NCBI RefSeq assembly: GCF_900205965.1 | Contig: NZ_OAOF01000001.1 | Location: forward strand, 124,001-188,000 | Source: Lacrimispora amygdalina | GTDB lineage: Bacteria; Bacillota; Clostridia; Lachnospirales; Lachnospiraceae | DNA: 64,000 nt | Reading direction: 5' to 3' | Shown: positions 7,050 to 16,302 of the stretch, in pieces | Position numbering within the stretch: the first letter of the stretch is position 1 | Layout of the letters: every line of letters starts with the position of its first letter | The notes under the pieces: model-generated | The model's input: only the letters and a program-made list of their open reading frames with translations | Told to the model about the DNA's origin: nothing | Database searches by the model: none | Made by a program: the position numbers and the translations under genes

Positions 7050-8267
7050 ATGGGAGGGATTTTACTGAATATTGATACATGGATACAGGAATTACGGGAT
7101 AAACGTTCCGCTTACGGCGTTTCCCAAAGAAGACTGGCGGTAGCCGCCGGAATCACACGCCAGTATTTAAGCGATATGGAAACTGGAAAGATAGTTCCAT
7201 CAGAGGAATTGCAAGCGTCAATTCTGGAAGCATTGGAACGGTTCAATCCTGATTCACCACTGGAAATGCTCTTTGACTATGTGCGGATTCGCTTTCCTAC
7301 ACTGGACGTAAAGCACATTGTTCAGGACGTTTTGAAGTTGAAGCTGTCCTATCTGCTCCATGAGGATTACGGTTTTTATTCCTATGCAGAGCATTATTCG
7401 CTGGGCGATATTTTTGTACTGGTATCCCCCGAACAGGAAAAAGGTGTTCTCTTGGAACTGAAAGGGCGTGGCTGCCGCCAATTTGAAAGCTATCTGCTGG
7501 CGCAGGAACGAAGCTGGTATGAATTTTTCATGGATTGTCTGGTTGAGGGTGGCGTGATGAAGCGTCTTGACCTTGCCATTAATGACAAGGCAGGCATTTT
7601 AAATATCCCCAACCTGACGGAGAAGTGCCGAAAAGAAGAATGTATCTCGGTCTTTCGCAGCTTTAAAAGTTACCGCAGCGGAGAACTGGTACGGCGTGAG
7701 GAAAAAGAATGTATGGGAAATACGCTTTATATCGGCTCTTTGCAAAGTGAAGTATACTTTTGCATTTATGAAAAGGATTATGAACAGTACAAGAAAAATA
7801 ATATTCCCATAGAAGAAGCCGAAGTCAAGAACCGCTTTGAAATCCGGTTGAAAAATAAACGTGCCTATCATGCCTTACGTGACTTGCTTTATTATGACAA
7901 TCCAGAGCGCACCGCTTTTAAGATTATTAATAGGTACGTCAGGTTTGTGGACAGAGATAATACAAAGCCCCGTTCCGATTGGCAGCTCAATGAAGAATGG
8001 GCGTGGTTTATCGGGGAGAATCGGGAAAGCATGAAGCTGACCACAAAGGCGGAGCCGTATTCCTTTCAGCGTACCTTAAACTGGCTTTCCCATCAGGTAG
8101 CCCCAACTTTAAAGGTCGCCATGAAATTAGATGAACTCAATCATACGGAGGTGGTAAAGGACATTATCACCCATGCAAAGTTGACGGAACGGCACAGAAC
8201 CATTTTAAAACAGCAAGCCGCTTCTGCAAAGGAACTGATAGTAAAAGAAACTGACACTGCCCTGTAA
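7050..8267 (+). CDS. Relaxase / rolling-circle replication initiator (Orf20, MobT/Rep_trans family)
   Basis: About 405 residues. An N-terminal Cro/C1-type helix-turn-helix (about 10-65, VSQRRLAVAAG) precedes a Rep_trans-type relaxase domain. The family nicks oriT and remains covalently attached to the transferred strand through a tyrosine. The start is uncertain. ATG 7050 gives MGGILLNIDTW but has no upstream SD and overlaps the only good one (GGGAGGG, 7052-7058). That SD is well placed for an in-frame CTG at 7065, so an unusual CTG start is possible. The gene lies next to the oriT hairpins, as in Tn916. Confidence 0.9.
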   Translation: MGGILLNIDTWIQELRDKRSAYGVSQRRLAVAAGITRQYLSDMETGKIVPSEELQASILEALERFNPDSPLEMLFDYVRIRFPTLDVKHIVQDVLKLKLSYLLHEDYGFYSYAEHYSLGDIFVLVSPEQEKGVLLELKGRGCRQFESYLLAQERSWYEFFMDCLVEGGVMKRLDLAINDKAGILNIPNLTEKCRKEECISVFRSFKSYRSGELVRREEKECMGNTLYIGSLQSEVYFCIYEKDYEQYKKNNIPIEEAEVKNRFEIRLKNKRAYHALRDLLYYDNPERTAFKIINRYVRFVDRDNTKPRSDWQLNEEWAWFIGENRESMKLTTKAEPYSFQRTLNWLSHQVAPTLKVAMKLDELNHTEVVKDIITHAKLTERHRTILKQQAASAKELIVKETDTAL

Positions 8268-8296
8268 TTCGGGCGAAAAAAGAAAGGAGATTTTTT

Positions 8297-8518
8297 ATGA
8301 ATTTTGGACAGAACTTATACAACTGGTTTTTAACCAATGCACAATCCCTGGTATTGCTGGCAATTGTAGTCATTGGATTGTACTTAGGCTTCAAGCGTGA
8401 ATTTTCCAAACTAATTGGATTTTTGGTGATTGCTTTAATTGCAGTTGGACTGGTGTTCAATGCTTCTGGTGTAAAAGATATTTTGCTGGAGCTGTTCAAT
8501 AAGATTATTGGGGCATAA
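8297..8518 (+). CDS. Small membrane protein (Tn916 Orf19-like)
   Basis: 73 residues with SD AAAGGAG. Two hydrophobic segments (about 17-32 and 40-58) make it an integral membrane protein. The position directly after the relaxase matches orf19 of Tn916, an accessory component of unknown role. In Tn916, orf18 follows closely; here the DUF4238 cargo gene has been inserted between. Confidence 0.75.
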   Translation: MNFGQNLYNWFLTNAQSLVLLAIVVIGLYLGFKREFSKLIGFLVIALIAVGLVFNASGVKDILLELFNKIIGA

Positions 8519-8581
8519 CTAAGATTTAACTTTGTCTATGTTGATGGTATAATTAAATAAACGAAAGAAAAGGAGAAAACA

Positions 8582-9490
8582 ATGTGTAATCCGATTCGAC
8601 ACCATCATGTGCCACAAACTTATCTAAAAAATTTTTCCTTTAAGAAAAAGGAGCAATCTAAAATATATACTTTTGACAGAAATTCCAAGAAAATATTTGA
8701 GGCAAATGTCCTTGATGTAGCAGTAGAAAAGAACTTTTACACTGTTAAGAAATGCAAAGATAATTATGCTTGGGAAAATTTCTACGCTCAAAGCATAGAA
8801 CCAATAATGGGAAATGTCATTTCAAAAATAATTGGAATGGCTGAAAACTGTCTGATTCAAGAAAATACACATATTTTAGATATTGAAGTAAAAAGTAAAT
8901 TGGCAATTATTATGGTAAGTCAATTACTCCGTGGCAAACAAGGCAGAGAATTTGAGCAGAAAATCTTTGACAATGTTGCTCCAGAAATTATTCATGATGT
9001 TAAAAGTAAGTTTATTGGAAAGGGGAACGATGAATTAGACGCAACTCTTGAAAATTATAAGATTAGCGAAGACATTTTTAAAATTTCAGCAATGCAGGCA
9101 ACCTTAGATATCGAAAGATTAAATAGAATCTCATCAATTATATTTAATCGCTGTTGGGTTGTTTATAAAATCATTGGAAAAAGAGAGTTTGTTACCAGCG
9201 ACAATCCTGTCATGTTTATGAATGGTAGTTCTTTAGATGTAACCCCATTTCATAATGGCATTACAGATAATAAGACTATTGTATTTTTTCCAATTTCTCC
9301 AAAACTTATGATTGGCGTATATGCTTATGATTTTTATTTAGGAGCACTTAACTATTGTGAAGGCTGCTTACTATTTATAGATAGCGAAAAAGATAAACAT
9401 TTTATTGATAATGCTAACCAAAAGCAATCGGAACAATGTCATAGGCAGGCTTTTAGTCATTCTCAAGAAACATTAAAAGGATTATTTTAA
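8582..9490 (+). CDS. DUF4238 family protein, inserted cargo
   Basis: A 302-residue protein with the DUF4238 signature at its N-terminus (RHHHVPQTYLKNF) and later the motif FVTSDNPV near residue 203. The function of the family is not established; members often occur in accessory and defence-rich loci. It has its own promoter (TTAACT, 16-base spacer, TATAAT at about 8548-8553), SD AAGGAG and terminator (9513-9543), and is visibly more AT-rich than orf19 and ardA on either side. Tn916 lacks this gene at this point, so it is a single-gene insertion placed next to an anti-restriction gene. Confidence 0.8.
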   Translation: MCNPIRHHHVPQTYLKNFSFKKKEQSKIYTFDRNSKKIFEANVLDVAVEKNFYTVKKCKDNYAWENFYAQSIEPIMGNVISKIIGMAENCLIQENTHILDIEVKSKLAIIMVSQLLRGKQGREFEQKIFDNVAPEIIHDVKSKFIGKGNDELDATLENYKISEDIFKISAMQATLDIERLNRISSIIFNRCWVVYKIIGKREFVTSDNPVMFMNGSSLDVTPFHNGITDNKTIVFFPISPKLMIGVYAYDFYLGALNYCEGCLLFIDSEKDKHFIDNANQKQSEQCHRQAFSHSQETLKGLF

Positions 9491-9512
9491 TACAAAATTA
9501 TAAATTTTGTGT

Positions 9513-9543
9513 AGCAGTAGATTTTAATAGTCTACTGCTTTTT
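9513..9543 (+). terminator. Terminator of DUF4238 cargo gene
   Basis: AGCAGTAGA/TCTACTGCT nine-bp stem followed by five T. Confidence 0.85.
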
Positions 9544-9578
9544 CATACCCATTTTTAGAAAGGACGTGAGAATTTCAA

Positions 9579-10079
9579 ATGGAAATGCAGGTTTATATTT
9601 CAAACCTCGGCAAATACAATGAGGGCGAATTGGTCGGTGCATGGTTCACCCCTCCCATTGACCCCGAAGACGTAAAAGAAAAAATCGGGCTGAACAGCGA
9701 ATATGAGGAATACGCTATCCATGATTATGAGCTGCCCTTTGACATTCAAGAATATACGTCCATTGAGGACGTTAATCGCCTGTGTTCGTTGGCAGAAGAA
9801 CTCTCCGGCTCACCGATTGAATCGGAAATGAAAGAGATTCAGCAAGCCTTTTTTAGCAGCTTTGAAGAAATGGCAGAACACGCAGACGATATTCTCTGCT
9901 ATCCCGATTGTGACGATATGGCAGACGTGGCACGCTACTTTATTGAAGAAACAGGAGCCTTGGGTGAAATTCCTGTCCGTCTTCAAAACTACATTGACTA
10001 TGAAGCCTATGGACGTGACTTGGAGCTGGACGGCAACTTTCTAGTTACCGCTCACGGCGTATTTGTGTACGCCGGATAA
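9579..10079 (+). CDS. ardA: Anti-restriction protein ArdA (Tn916 Orf18)
   Basis: A 166-residue, very acidic protein with the ArdA features YISNLGKYNEGELVGAW at the N-terminus and FLVTAHGVFVYAG at the C-terminus. ArdA dimers mimic bent B-form DNA and inhibit type I restriction enzymes, protecting the ICE as it enters a new host. The length matches Tn916 Orf18. A terminator-like hairpin follows at 10098. The SD AAAGGACGTGAG lies upstream. Confidence 0.93.
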   Translation: MEMQVYISNLGKYNEGELVGAWFTPPIDPEDVKEKIGLNSEYEEYAIHDYELPFDIQEYTSIEDVNRLCSLAEELSGSPIESEMKEIQQAFFSSFEEMAEHADDILCYPDCDDMADVARYFIEETGALGEIPVRLQNYIDYEAYGRDLELDGNFLVTAHGVFVYAG

Positions 10080-10097
10080 CCACATAACGTAACTTTG

Positions 10098-10132
10098 AGG
10101 GCAGTTCTTTTTCTAGGGACTGCCCTTTTTTC
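10098..10132 (+). terminator. Terminator-like hairpin after ardA
   Basis: AGGGCAGT/ACTGCCCT stem followed by six T. Confidence 0.8.
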
Positions 10133-10164
10133 ATGCAAATTTCAAAAAGAAAGGACAGGTTTTC

Positions 10165-10557
10165 ATGAAGAAAATACGAAGCTATACCAGTATCTGGTCG
10201 GTGGAAAAAGTGCTCTATTCCATCAATGACTTTAAGCTGCCGTTTCCCATCACCTTTACCCAAATGACATGGTTTGTGGTGTCACTGTTTGTGGTGATAC
10301 TCTTTGGCAATCTGCCGCCGCTTTCCCTGATAGACGGAGCTTTTCTCAAATACTTTGGGATTCCTCTTGCCCTCACTTGGTTCATGAGCCAGAAGACCTT
10401 TGACGGAAAGAAGCCATACGGTTTTCTAAAATCGGTCATGACCTATTTGGCACGTCCCAAAATCACCTATGCCGGAAATCCTGTGAAGCTGCAAACGAAG
10501 CGGCATACCGAAGCCATAACAGTTGTTAGGAGTGAAATCTATGACGTATCCAATTAA
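10165..10557 (+). CDS. TcpE-family conjugation membrane protein (Orf17)
   Basis: 130 residues, SD AAAGGACAGG. Two adjacent hydrophobic segments (about 33-55 and 60-78) and flanking basic regions match the TcpE/ConE-partner family (Orf17 in Tn916). It forms part of the conjugative channel in the membrane. Its 3' end overlaps the start of the VirB4-like ATPase gene by 17 bases, so the two are probably translationally coupled. Confidence 0.88.
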   Translation: MKKIRSYTSIWSVEKVLYSINDFKLPFPITFTQMTWFVVSLFVVILFGNLPPLSLIDGAFLKYFGIPLALTWFMSQKTFDGKKPYGFLKSVMTYLARPKITYAGNPVKLQTKRHTEAITVVRSEIYDVSN

Positions 10558-12994
10558 ATATATCGAAAACAATCTAGTCTGGAACCATGACGGGGAGTGC
10601 TTTGCCTACTATGAGCTGATTCCCTACAATTACTCATTCCTAAGTCCGGAACAGAAATTTCAGGTACACGATTCGTTCCGTCAGCTCATAGCACAAAATC
10701 GTGATGGGAAAATTCATGCCCTGCAAATCAGTACGGAATCCAGCATACGGGCGGCGCAGGAACGATCCAAACAGGAAGTGACCGGAAGATTAAAGGACAT
10801 TGCCTATGAAAAGATTGACCAACAGACAGAAGCCCTTGTTTCCATGATTGGAGAAAATCAGGTGGATTACCGCTTCTTTCTTGGGTTTAAGCTGCTCTTA
10901 AATGAACAGGAAGTCACGGTAAAAAATATTGGAAAAGACATGGCAAACACCTTTTCTGATTTTATTCATGAGGTGAACCACAAGCTCATGGGGGATTTTG
11001 TTTCCATGAGCAATGATGAAATTGGGCGTTTCTCTAAGATGGAAAAGCTACTGGAAAATAAGATTTCCAGACGCTTCAAGATTCGCCGCTTGGATAAAGA
11101 TGATTTTGGCTATCTGCTTGAACATTTACATGGTCAGTCCGGCACTGCCTATGAGGATTACGAATATTCATTGCCAAAGAAAAAGCTCAAAGAAAAAACG
11201 CTGGTAAAGCGTTATGACCTGATTAAGCCGACCCGTTGTCTGATAGAAGAAAATCAGCGGTATTTGAAAATCGAGCAGGAGGATTCCACCACCTATGCCG
11301 CTTATTTTACAATTAACTCCATTGTGGGAGAACTCGATTTCCCCTCTTCTGAAATCTTCTATTATCAGCAACAGCAATTCACCTTTCCCATTGATACCAG
11401 CATGAATGTGGAGATTGTAGCAAATAAAAAAGCCCTCTCCACTGTCCGCAATAAGAAAAAGGAACTGAAAGACCTTGATAACCATGCATGGGAAAGTGAT
11501 AACGAAACCAGCAACAATGTGATGGAAGCCTTGGATACGGTCAATGAGCTGGAAACGAACCTAGACCAGTCAAAGGAAGCTATGTATAAGCTCTCTTATG
11601 TGATACGGGTATCGGCTCCTGATTTGGAAGAACTGAAACGTCGCTGCAATGAGGTCAAAGACTTCTACGACGATTTAAGTGTTAAATTGGTTCGCCCTTT
11701 CGGGGATATGCTGGGGTTACACGGCGAATTTCTTCCTGCCAGCAAGCGGTACATGAATGATTATATCCAGTATGTGACTTCTGATTTTCTGGCAGGCTTA
11801 GGTTTTGGAGCAACGCAAATGTTAGGTGAAAATGAGGGTATCTATGTTGGCTACAGTCTGGATACGGGGAGAAATGTATACTTAAAGCCTGCCCTTGCCA
11901 GTCAGGGTGTCAAAGGTTCCGTCACCAATGCTCTTGCTGCCGCTTTTGTGGGTTCTTTGGGCGGCGGTAAATCCTTTTCCAACAACATGATTGTGTACTA
12001 TTCGGTATTATTTGGGGCGCAGGCGGTCATTGTAGACCCCAAGGCAGAACGTGGGAACTGGAAAGAAACCCTGTCGGAGATTGCAGAAGAAATCAATATT
12101 GTTAATCTCACCAGTGAATACAGAAACAAAGGCTTGCTAGACCCTTATGTAATTATGAAAAATCCAAAGGATTCCGAAAGCCTAGCCATTGATATTTTAA
12201 CCTTTCTTACGGGTATTTCCTCCCGTGATGGCGAACGCTTCCCTGTTCTTAGAAAAGCCATTCGTGCGGTAACAAACAGTGAAGAACGGGGATTATTGAA
12301 AGTCATTGAGGAATTAAGAGTAGAAAATACGCCTGTCAGTATCAGTATTGCAGACCATATCGAGAGCTTTACGGACTATGATTTTGCACAGCTTTTGTTT
12401 TCTAATGGAGAGGTCACACAGTCCATCAGTCTGGAAAAACAGTTGAATATCATACAGGTTGCGGATTTAGTGCTGCCGGACAAGGAAACCGGATTTGAGG
12501 AATATACCACAATAGAGCTGCTTTCCGTTGCCATGCTTATTGTTATCAGTACCTTTGCCCTTGATTTTATCCATACCGACCGGAGTATTTTTAAGATTGT
12601 AGACCTTGACGAAGCATGGAGCTTTTTACAGGTAGCTCAAGGGAAAACCTTATCTATGAAACTGGTGCGTGCCGGACGTGCCATGAACGCAGGCGTTTAT
12701 TTCGTGACCCAGAATACGGACGATTTGTTGGACGAAAAGCTGAAGAACAATTTAGGGCTGAAATTTGCATTTCGCTCCACGGACATCAATGAGATTAAGA
12801 AGACACTAACTTTTTTTGGCGTGGACGCAGAGGACGAAAATAATCAGAAACGGTTACGTAACCTGGAAAACGGTCAATGCCTGATTAGTGATTTATATGG
12901 TCGTGTAGGCGTGATTCAGTTTCACCCGATTTTTGAAGATTTGCTTCATGCCTTTGATACTCGTCCTCCTGTCAGAAAAGAGGTGGAATCATGA
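10541..12994 (+). CDS. VirB4/ConE-like conjugation ATPase (Orf16)
   Basis: About 817 residues. A VirB4-type N-terminal half is followed by the motor domain, with Walker A GSLGGGKSFS near residue 470 and Walker B IFKIVDLDEAW near residue 687. It powers assembly and export through the type IV secretion machine at the membrane. The start ATG 10541 was chosen because TAGGAGTG sits at SD distance; an in-frame TTG at 10523 has none. The end overlaps orf15 by four bases (ATGA). Confidence 0.93.
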   Translation: MTYPIKYIENNLVWNHDGECFAYYELIPYNYSFLSPEQKFQVHDSFRQLIAQNRDGKIHALQISTESSIRAAQERSKQEVTGRLKDIAYEKIDQQTEALVSMIGENQVDYRFFLGFKLLLNEQEVTVKNIGKDMANTFSDFIHEVNHKLMGDFVSMSNDEIGRFSKMEKLLENKISRRFKIRRLDKDDFGYLLEHLHGQSGTAYEDYEYSLPKKKLKEKTLVKRYDLIKPTRCLIEENQRYLKIEQEDSTTYAAYFTINSIVGELDFPSSEIFYYQQQQFTFPIDTSMNVEIVANKKALSTVRNKKKELKDLDNHAWESDNETSNNVMEALDTVNELETNLDQSKEAMYKLSYVIRVSAPDLEELKRRCNEVKDFYDDLSVKLVRPFGDMLGLHGEFLPASKRYMNDYIQYVTSDFLAGLGFGATQMLGENEGIYVGYSLDTGRNVYLKPALASQGVKGSVTNALAAAFVGSLGGGKSFSNNMIVYYSVLFGAQAVIVDPKAERGNWKETLSEIAEEINIVNLTSEYRNKGLLDPYVIMKNPKDSESLAIDILTFLTGISSRDGERFPVLRKAIRAVTNSEERGLLKVIEELRVENTPVSISIADHIESFTDYDFAQLLFSNGEVTQSISLEKQLNIIQVADLVLPDKETGFEEYTTIELLSVAMLIVISTFALDFIHTDRSIFKIVDLDEAWSFLQVAQGKTLSMKLVRAGRAMNAGVYFVTQNTDDLLDEKLKNNLGLKFAFRSTDINEIKKTLTFFGVDAEDENNQKRLRNLENGQCLISDLYGRVGVIQFHPIFEDLLHAFDTRPPVRKEVES

Positions 12995-15291
12995 ATCAGC
13001 TTGTAACAGGCAGTGAAAAAAGGAAATGGAGCTGGCAGCGTACCGGAAAAGTGGTGATGACCGTATTTTTGATACTGGTAATCGCCCTTTTTCTTTTATC
13101 CGCATTGGGAACGGTGGCATATGCTGCCGGACTGGTTGACGATACGGTGAAAACCGGAAATGAATACAGCCGATACCCATTAGATAATTACCAGCTTGAC
13201 TTCTATGTAGATAGCGGCTGGGACTGGCTTCCGTGGAACTGGCTGGACGGCATTGGGAAGCAGGTCATGTACGGGCTTTACGCCATTACGAATTTTATCT
13301 GGACAATCAGCCTGTACCTTTCCAATGCAACGGGCTATCTGGTACAGGAAGCCTATTCGCTGGATTTTATTTCCGATACGGCGGATTCCATTGGAAAGAA
13401 CATACAGGCCATTGCCGGAGTGAGCACAAGCGGACTTTCCCCTGACGGCTTTTATAGCGGATTTTTACTGATTCTGATTTTAATCGTGGGGATTTACGTT
13501 GCCTATACGGGACTTATCAAACGGGAAACTACCAAAGCCATTCATGCGGTGATAAATTTTGTCGTGGTGTTTGTATTGTCGGCGGCGTTTATCGCCTATG
13601 CGCCGGACTATATCGGAAAAATCAATGACTTTTCCTCTGACATCAGCAACGCCAGTCTATCGTTAGGAACCAAAATTGTCATGCCTGATTCAGAAAGCAA
13701 AGGAAAAGACAGCGTTGACCTGATTCGTGACAGCCTGTTTTCCATACAGGTGAAACAGCCGTGGCTTTTATTACAGTTTGACAATTCAGATAGTGAAGAA
13801 ATCGGAGAAGAACGAATTGGCAGCCTGCTCTCTACCAGCCCTGACGCAAACAACGGTAAGGATAGAGAGGAACTTGTCAAAGAAGAAATTGAGGACAGGG
13901 ACAATACAAACCTCACCATAACAAAGACCATCAACCGCTTAGATATGGTGTTCTTTCTGTTTCTCTTTAATATCGGGATTTCTGTTTTTGTATTTCTGCT
14001 TACTGGCATTTTGATTTTCTCGCAGGTGCTTTTTATTATCTATGCAATGTTCCTGCCTGTCAGCTTTTTACTAAGCATGATTCCTACCTTTGAGGGTATG
14101 ACGAAGCATGCCATTACAAAGCTGTTTAATACCATTCTTACAAGAGCAGGCATTACACTGATTATTACTACGGCGTTTAGTATTTCCACCATGCTCTATA
14201 CCTTGTCTACAGGATATCCATTCTTTATGGTGGCATTTTTGCAGATCGTCACCTTTGCCGGAATCTATTTTAAGCTGGGGGATTTAATGAGTATGTTCTC
14301 CTTGCAAAGCGGCGATTCCCAAAGCGTAGGCAGGCAGATCATGAGAAGACCTCGAATGCTCATGCAGGCTCATATGCACCGCTTACAGTATAAGCTGGGG
14401 CGTTCCGTGGCAGCGATTGGAAAAGGTCAGAATACGGGCAAAAAGACCGAAACCAGCGCAGGAACTTCCGCTTCCAGAGCAACGCAGGCAGACCATACCC
14501 GACCAGACAGGGAATCTGCCAGCAGACCGGAGCAATCCTCTTTTGGGAAACGTGCCGGAGAAGTGGCAGGAAAAGTGATGGATACCAAAGACCGTATTCG
14601 GGATACCGCAGGACAACTAAAGGAGCAGGCAAAGGATTTCCCCGTCAATGCCAGATATGCCCTTTATCATGGAAGAACGCAGGTATCGGAGGGCATACAG
14701 GAATTTACTTCCGGCGTATCACAGACCAGAACTGCCACACAGGAAGAACAGCAGGAAAAAGCCCAAAAGCGGAGAAAAACCATTGCACAGCGTCGGTCAG
14801 AAATGGAACGGGCAAGGCAACAAACAGCTTCCAATATAGAAAAAACACCAAATGCGTCTAAAGTGGGCGGCTCGGTTTATGAAAGACCTGCTACTGCCCT
14901 AACCAGACAATCCCATCCGATTGTTGACAACCCGACACCAGCAACCAGACCCACCATACAGCCGGAACCTGCCAGAACCGTCCCCCAAAGATATGTTGTT
15001 TCTGCTAAGGGAGAACAACAAAGGCTCGATAGAGTACCCGACCATCAGACTGCACAACCAGAACAGCAGGGTTCTTCTGAAAAGCAAGCCGTACAAAGAG
15101 CTGCTTCTTCCAGTCAGAGGGAACGTGCCTTTCCGGTAGAACGACAAACGCAATCTGGCAGCTCCCCTGCTCCTGTTCAAAAACGGATTTTACGGCAATC
15201 TACACAAAAGCGCAGATTTACTGTAAAACGGGAACAGAAAATAAAAGGTTCCACTATTACTCCAACCAGAAAGGAGGAACCGAAATCATGA
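12991..15291 (+). CDS. VirB6-like polytopic conjugation protein (Orf15)
   Basis: 766 residues. The N-terminal part (about 15-50) carries a signal-anchor-like segment. Several membrane helices follow between about 90 and 430, giving the VirB6/ConG-type channel component. The C-terminal 280 residues are hydrophilic, rich in Gln, Arg and Ser/Thr, and probably disordered in the cytosol. The gene overlaps orf16 and orf14 by four bases each, so it lies in one coupled transfer operon. Confidence 0.9.
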   Translation: MNQLVTGSEKRKWSWQRTGKVVMTVFLILVIALFLLSALGTVAYAAGLVDDTVKTGNEYSRYPLDNYQLDFYVDSGWDWLPWNWLDGIGKQVMYGLYAITNFIWTISLYLSNATGYLVQEAYSLDFISDTADSIGKNIQAIAGVSTSGLSPDGFYSGFLLILILIVGIYVAYTGLIKRETTKAIHAVINFVVVFVLSAAFIAYAPDYIGKINDFSSDISNASLSLGTKIVMPDSESKGKDSVDLIRDSLFSIQVKQPWLLLQFDNSDSEEIGEERIGSLLSTSPDANNGKDREELVKEEIEDRDNTNLTITKTINRLDMVFFLFLFNIGISVFVFLLTGILIFSQVLFIIYAMFLPVSFLLSMIPTFEGMTKHAITKLFNTILTRAGITLIITTAFSISTMLYTLSTGYPFFMVAFLQIVTFAGIYFKLGDLMSMFSLQSGDSQSVGRQIMRRPRMLMQAHMHRLQYKLGRSVAAIGKGQNTGKKTETSAGTSASRATQADHTRPDRESASRPEQSSFGKRAGEVAGKVMDTKDRIRDTAGQLKEQAKDFPVNARYALYHGRTQVSEGIQEFTSGVSQTRTATQEEQQEKAQKRRKTIAQRRSEMERARQQTASNIEKTPNASKVGGSVYERPATALTRQSHPIVDNPTPATRPTIQPEPARTVPQRYVVSAKGEQQRLDRVPDHQTAQPEQQGSSEKQAVQRAASSSQRERAFPVERQTQSGSSPAPVQKRILRQSTQKRRFTVKREQKIKGSTITPTRKEEPKS

Positions 15292-16286
15292 GAGGAAAGC
15301 ATATCCTGATTGCTTTTTCCGGTGTGTTCCTCTTAATATTTTCTCTCCTTTTACTGGTGGTAATTCTTTTTTCGGAGGAAGAAGACGGAGGGCATGACCT
15401 GTTATACGGAGGTGTAAATGTGTCAGCGGAAGTGCTGGCACATAAGCCCATGCTGGAACAATACACCAGAGAATACGGCATAGAGGATTACATCAATGTA
15501 CTACTTGCAATCATTCAGGTAGAATCTGGCGGTACGTTGGAGGACGTAATGCAGTCCTCGGAATCTATGGGCTTGCCGCCAAACACGTTGAGTACAGAGG
15601 AATCCATAAAACAGGGGTGCAAGTATTTTGCTTCTCTGCTGGAATCAGCAAAGGCAAAGGGCTGTGACCTAAATTCCGTTATCCAGTCCTATAACTATGG
15701 CGGTGGCTTCCTTGACTACGTGGCAAAGCGTGGGAAGAAATACACTTTCCAGCTTGCGGAGAATTTTTCAAAGATACAGTCAAATGGCGTGAAAGTCTCC
15801 TATTCCTATCCTATCGCTGTCCAGAAAAACGGCGGCTGGCGGTACAATTACGGAAATATGTTCTATGTATTGCTGGTGTGGGAATATCTGACAACGGCGC
15901 AGTTTGATGATGAAACGGTACAGGCAGTTATGACGGAAGCCCTAAAATATCAGGGTTGGCGGTATATATACGGAGGTTCTTCACCGACCACTTCCTTTGA
16001 TTGCAGCGGTCTGATTCAGTGGTGTTATGGAAAAGCAGGAATTTCCCTGCCAAGAACCGCACAGGAGCAATACGACGTGACTCAGCATATCCCTTTATCC
16101 GAAGCAAAGGCTGGGGATTTGGTCTTTTTTCATTCCACCTATGACGCAGGTACTTACATTACTCATATCGGGATATATCAAGGAAATAACCGCATGTTCC
16201 ATGCCGGTGACCCAATCGGTTATACCGATTTAACCAGTTCTTATTGGCAGCAACATTTAGTTGGTGCAGGAAGAATCAAACGATAG
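15288..16286 (+). CDS. Bifunctional cell-wall hydrolase, lysozyme-like plus NlpC/P60 (Orf14, CwlT-like)
   Basis: 332 residues. A membrane anchor or signal segment (about 5-28) precedes a CwlT-type lysozyme-like domain (about 50-185, ILAIIQVESGG with the catalytic Glu). A C-terminal NlpC/P60 peptidase follows, with catalytic Cys in SFDCSGLIQW and His in THIGIYQG. The pair cuts glycan strands and peptide stems, locally opening the wall for the conjugation channel. SD AAAGGAGGAA; the gene overlaps orf15. Confidence 0.92.
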   Translation: MRGKHILIAFSGVFLLIFSLLLLVVILFSEEEDGGHDLLYGGVNVSAEVLAHKPMLEQYTREYGIEDYINVLLAIIQVESGGTLEDVMQSSESMGLPPNTLSTEESIKQGCKYFASLLESAKAKGCDLNSVIQSYNYGGGFLDYVAKRGKKYTFQLAENFSKIQSNGVKVSYSYPIAVQKNGGWRYNYGNMFYVLLVWEYLTTAQFDDETVQAVMTEALKYQGWRYIYGGSSPTTSFDCSGLIQWCYGKAGISLPRTAQEQYDVTQHIPLSEAKAGDLVFFHSTYDAGTYITHIGIYQGNNRMFHAGDPIGYTDLTSSYWQQHLVGAGRIKR

Positions 16287-16302
16287 AAAGGACAATATTA
16301 AT

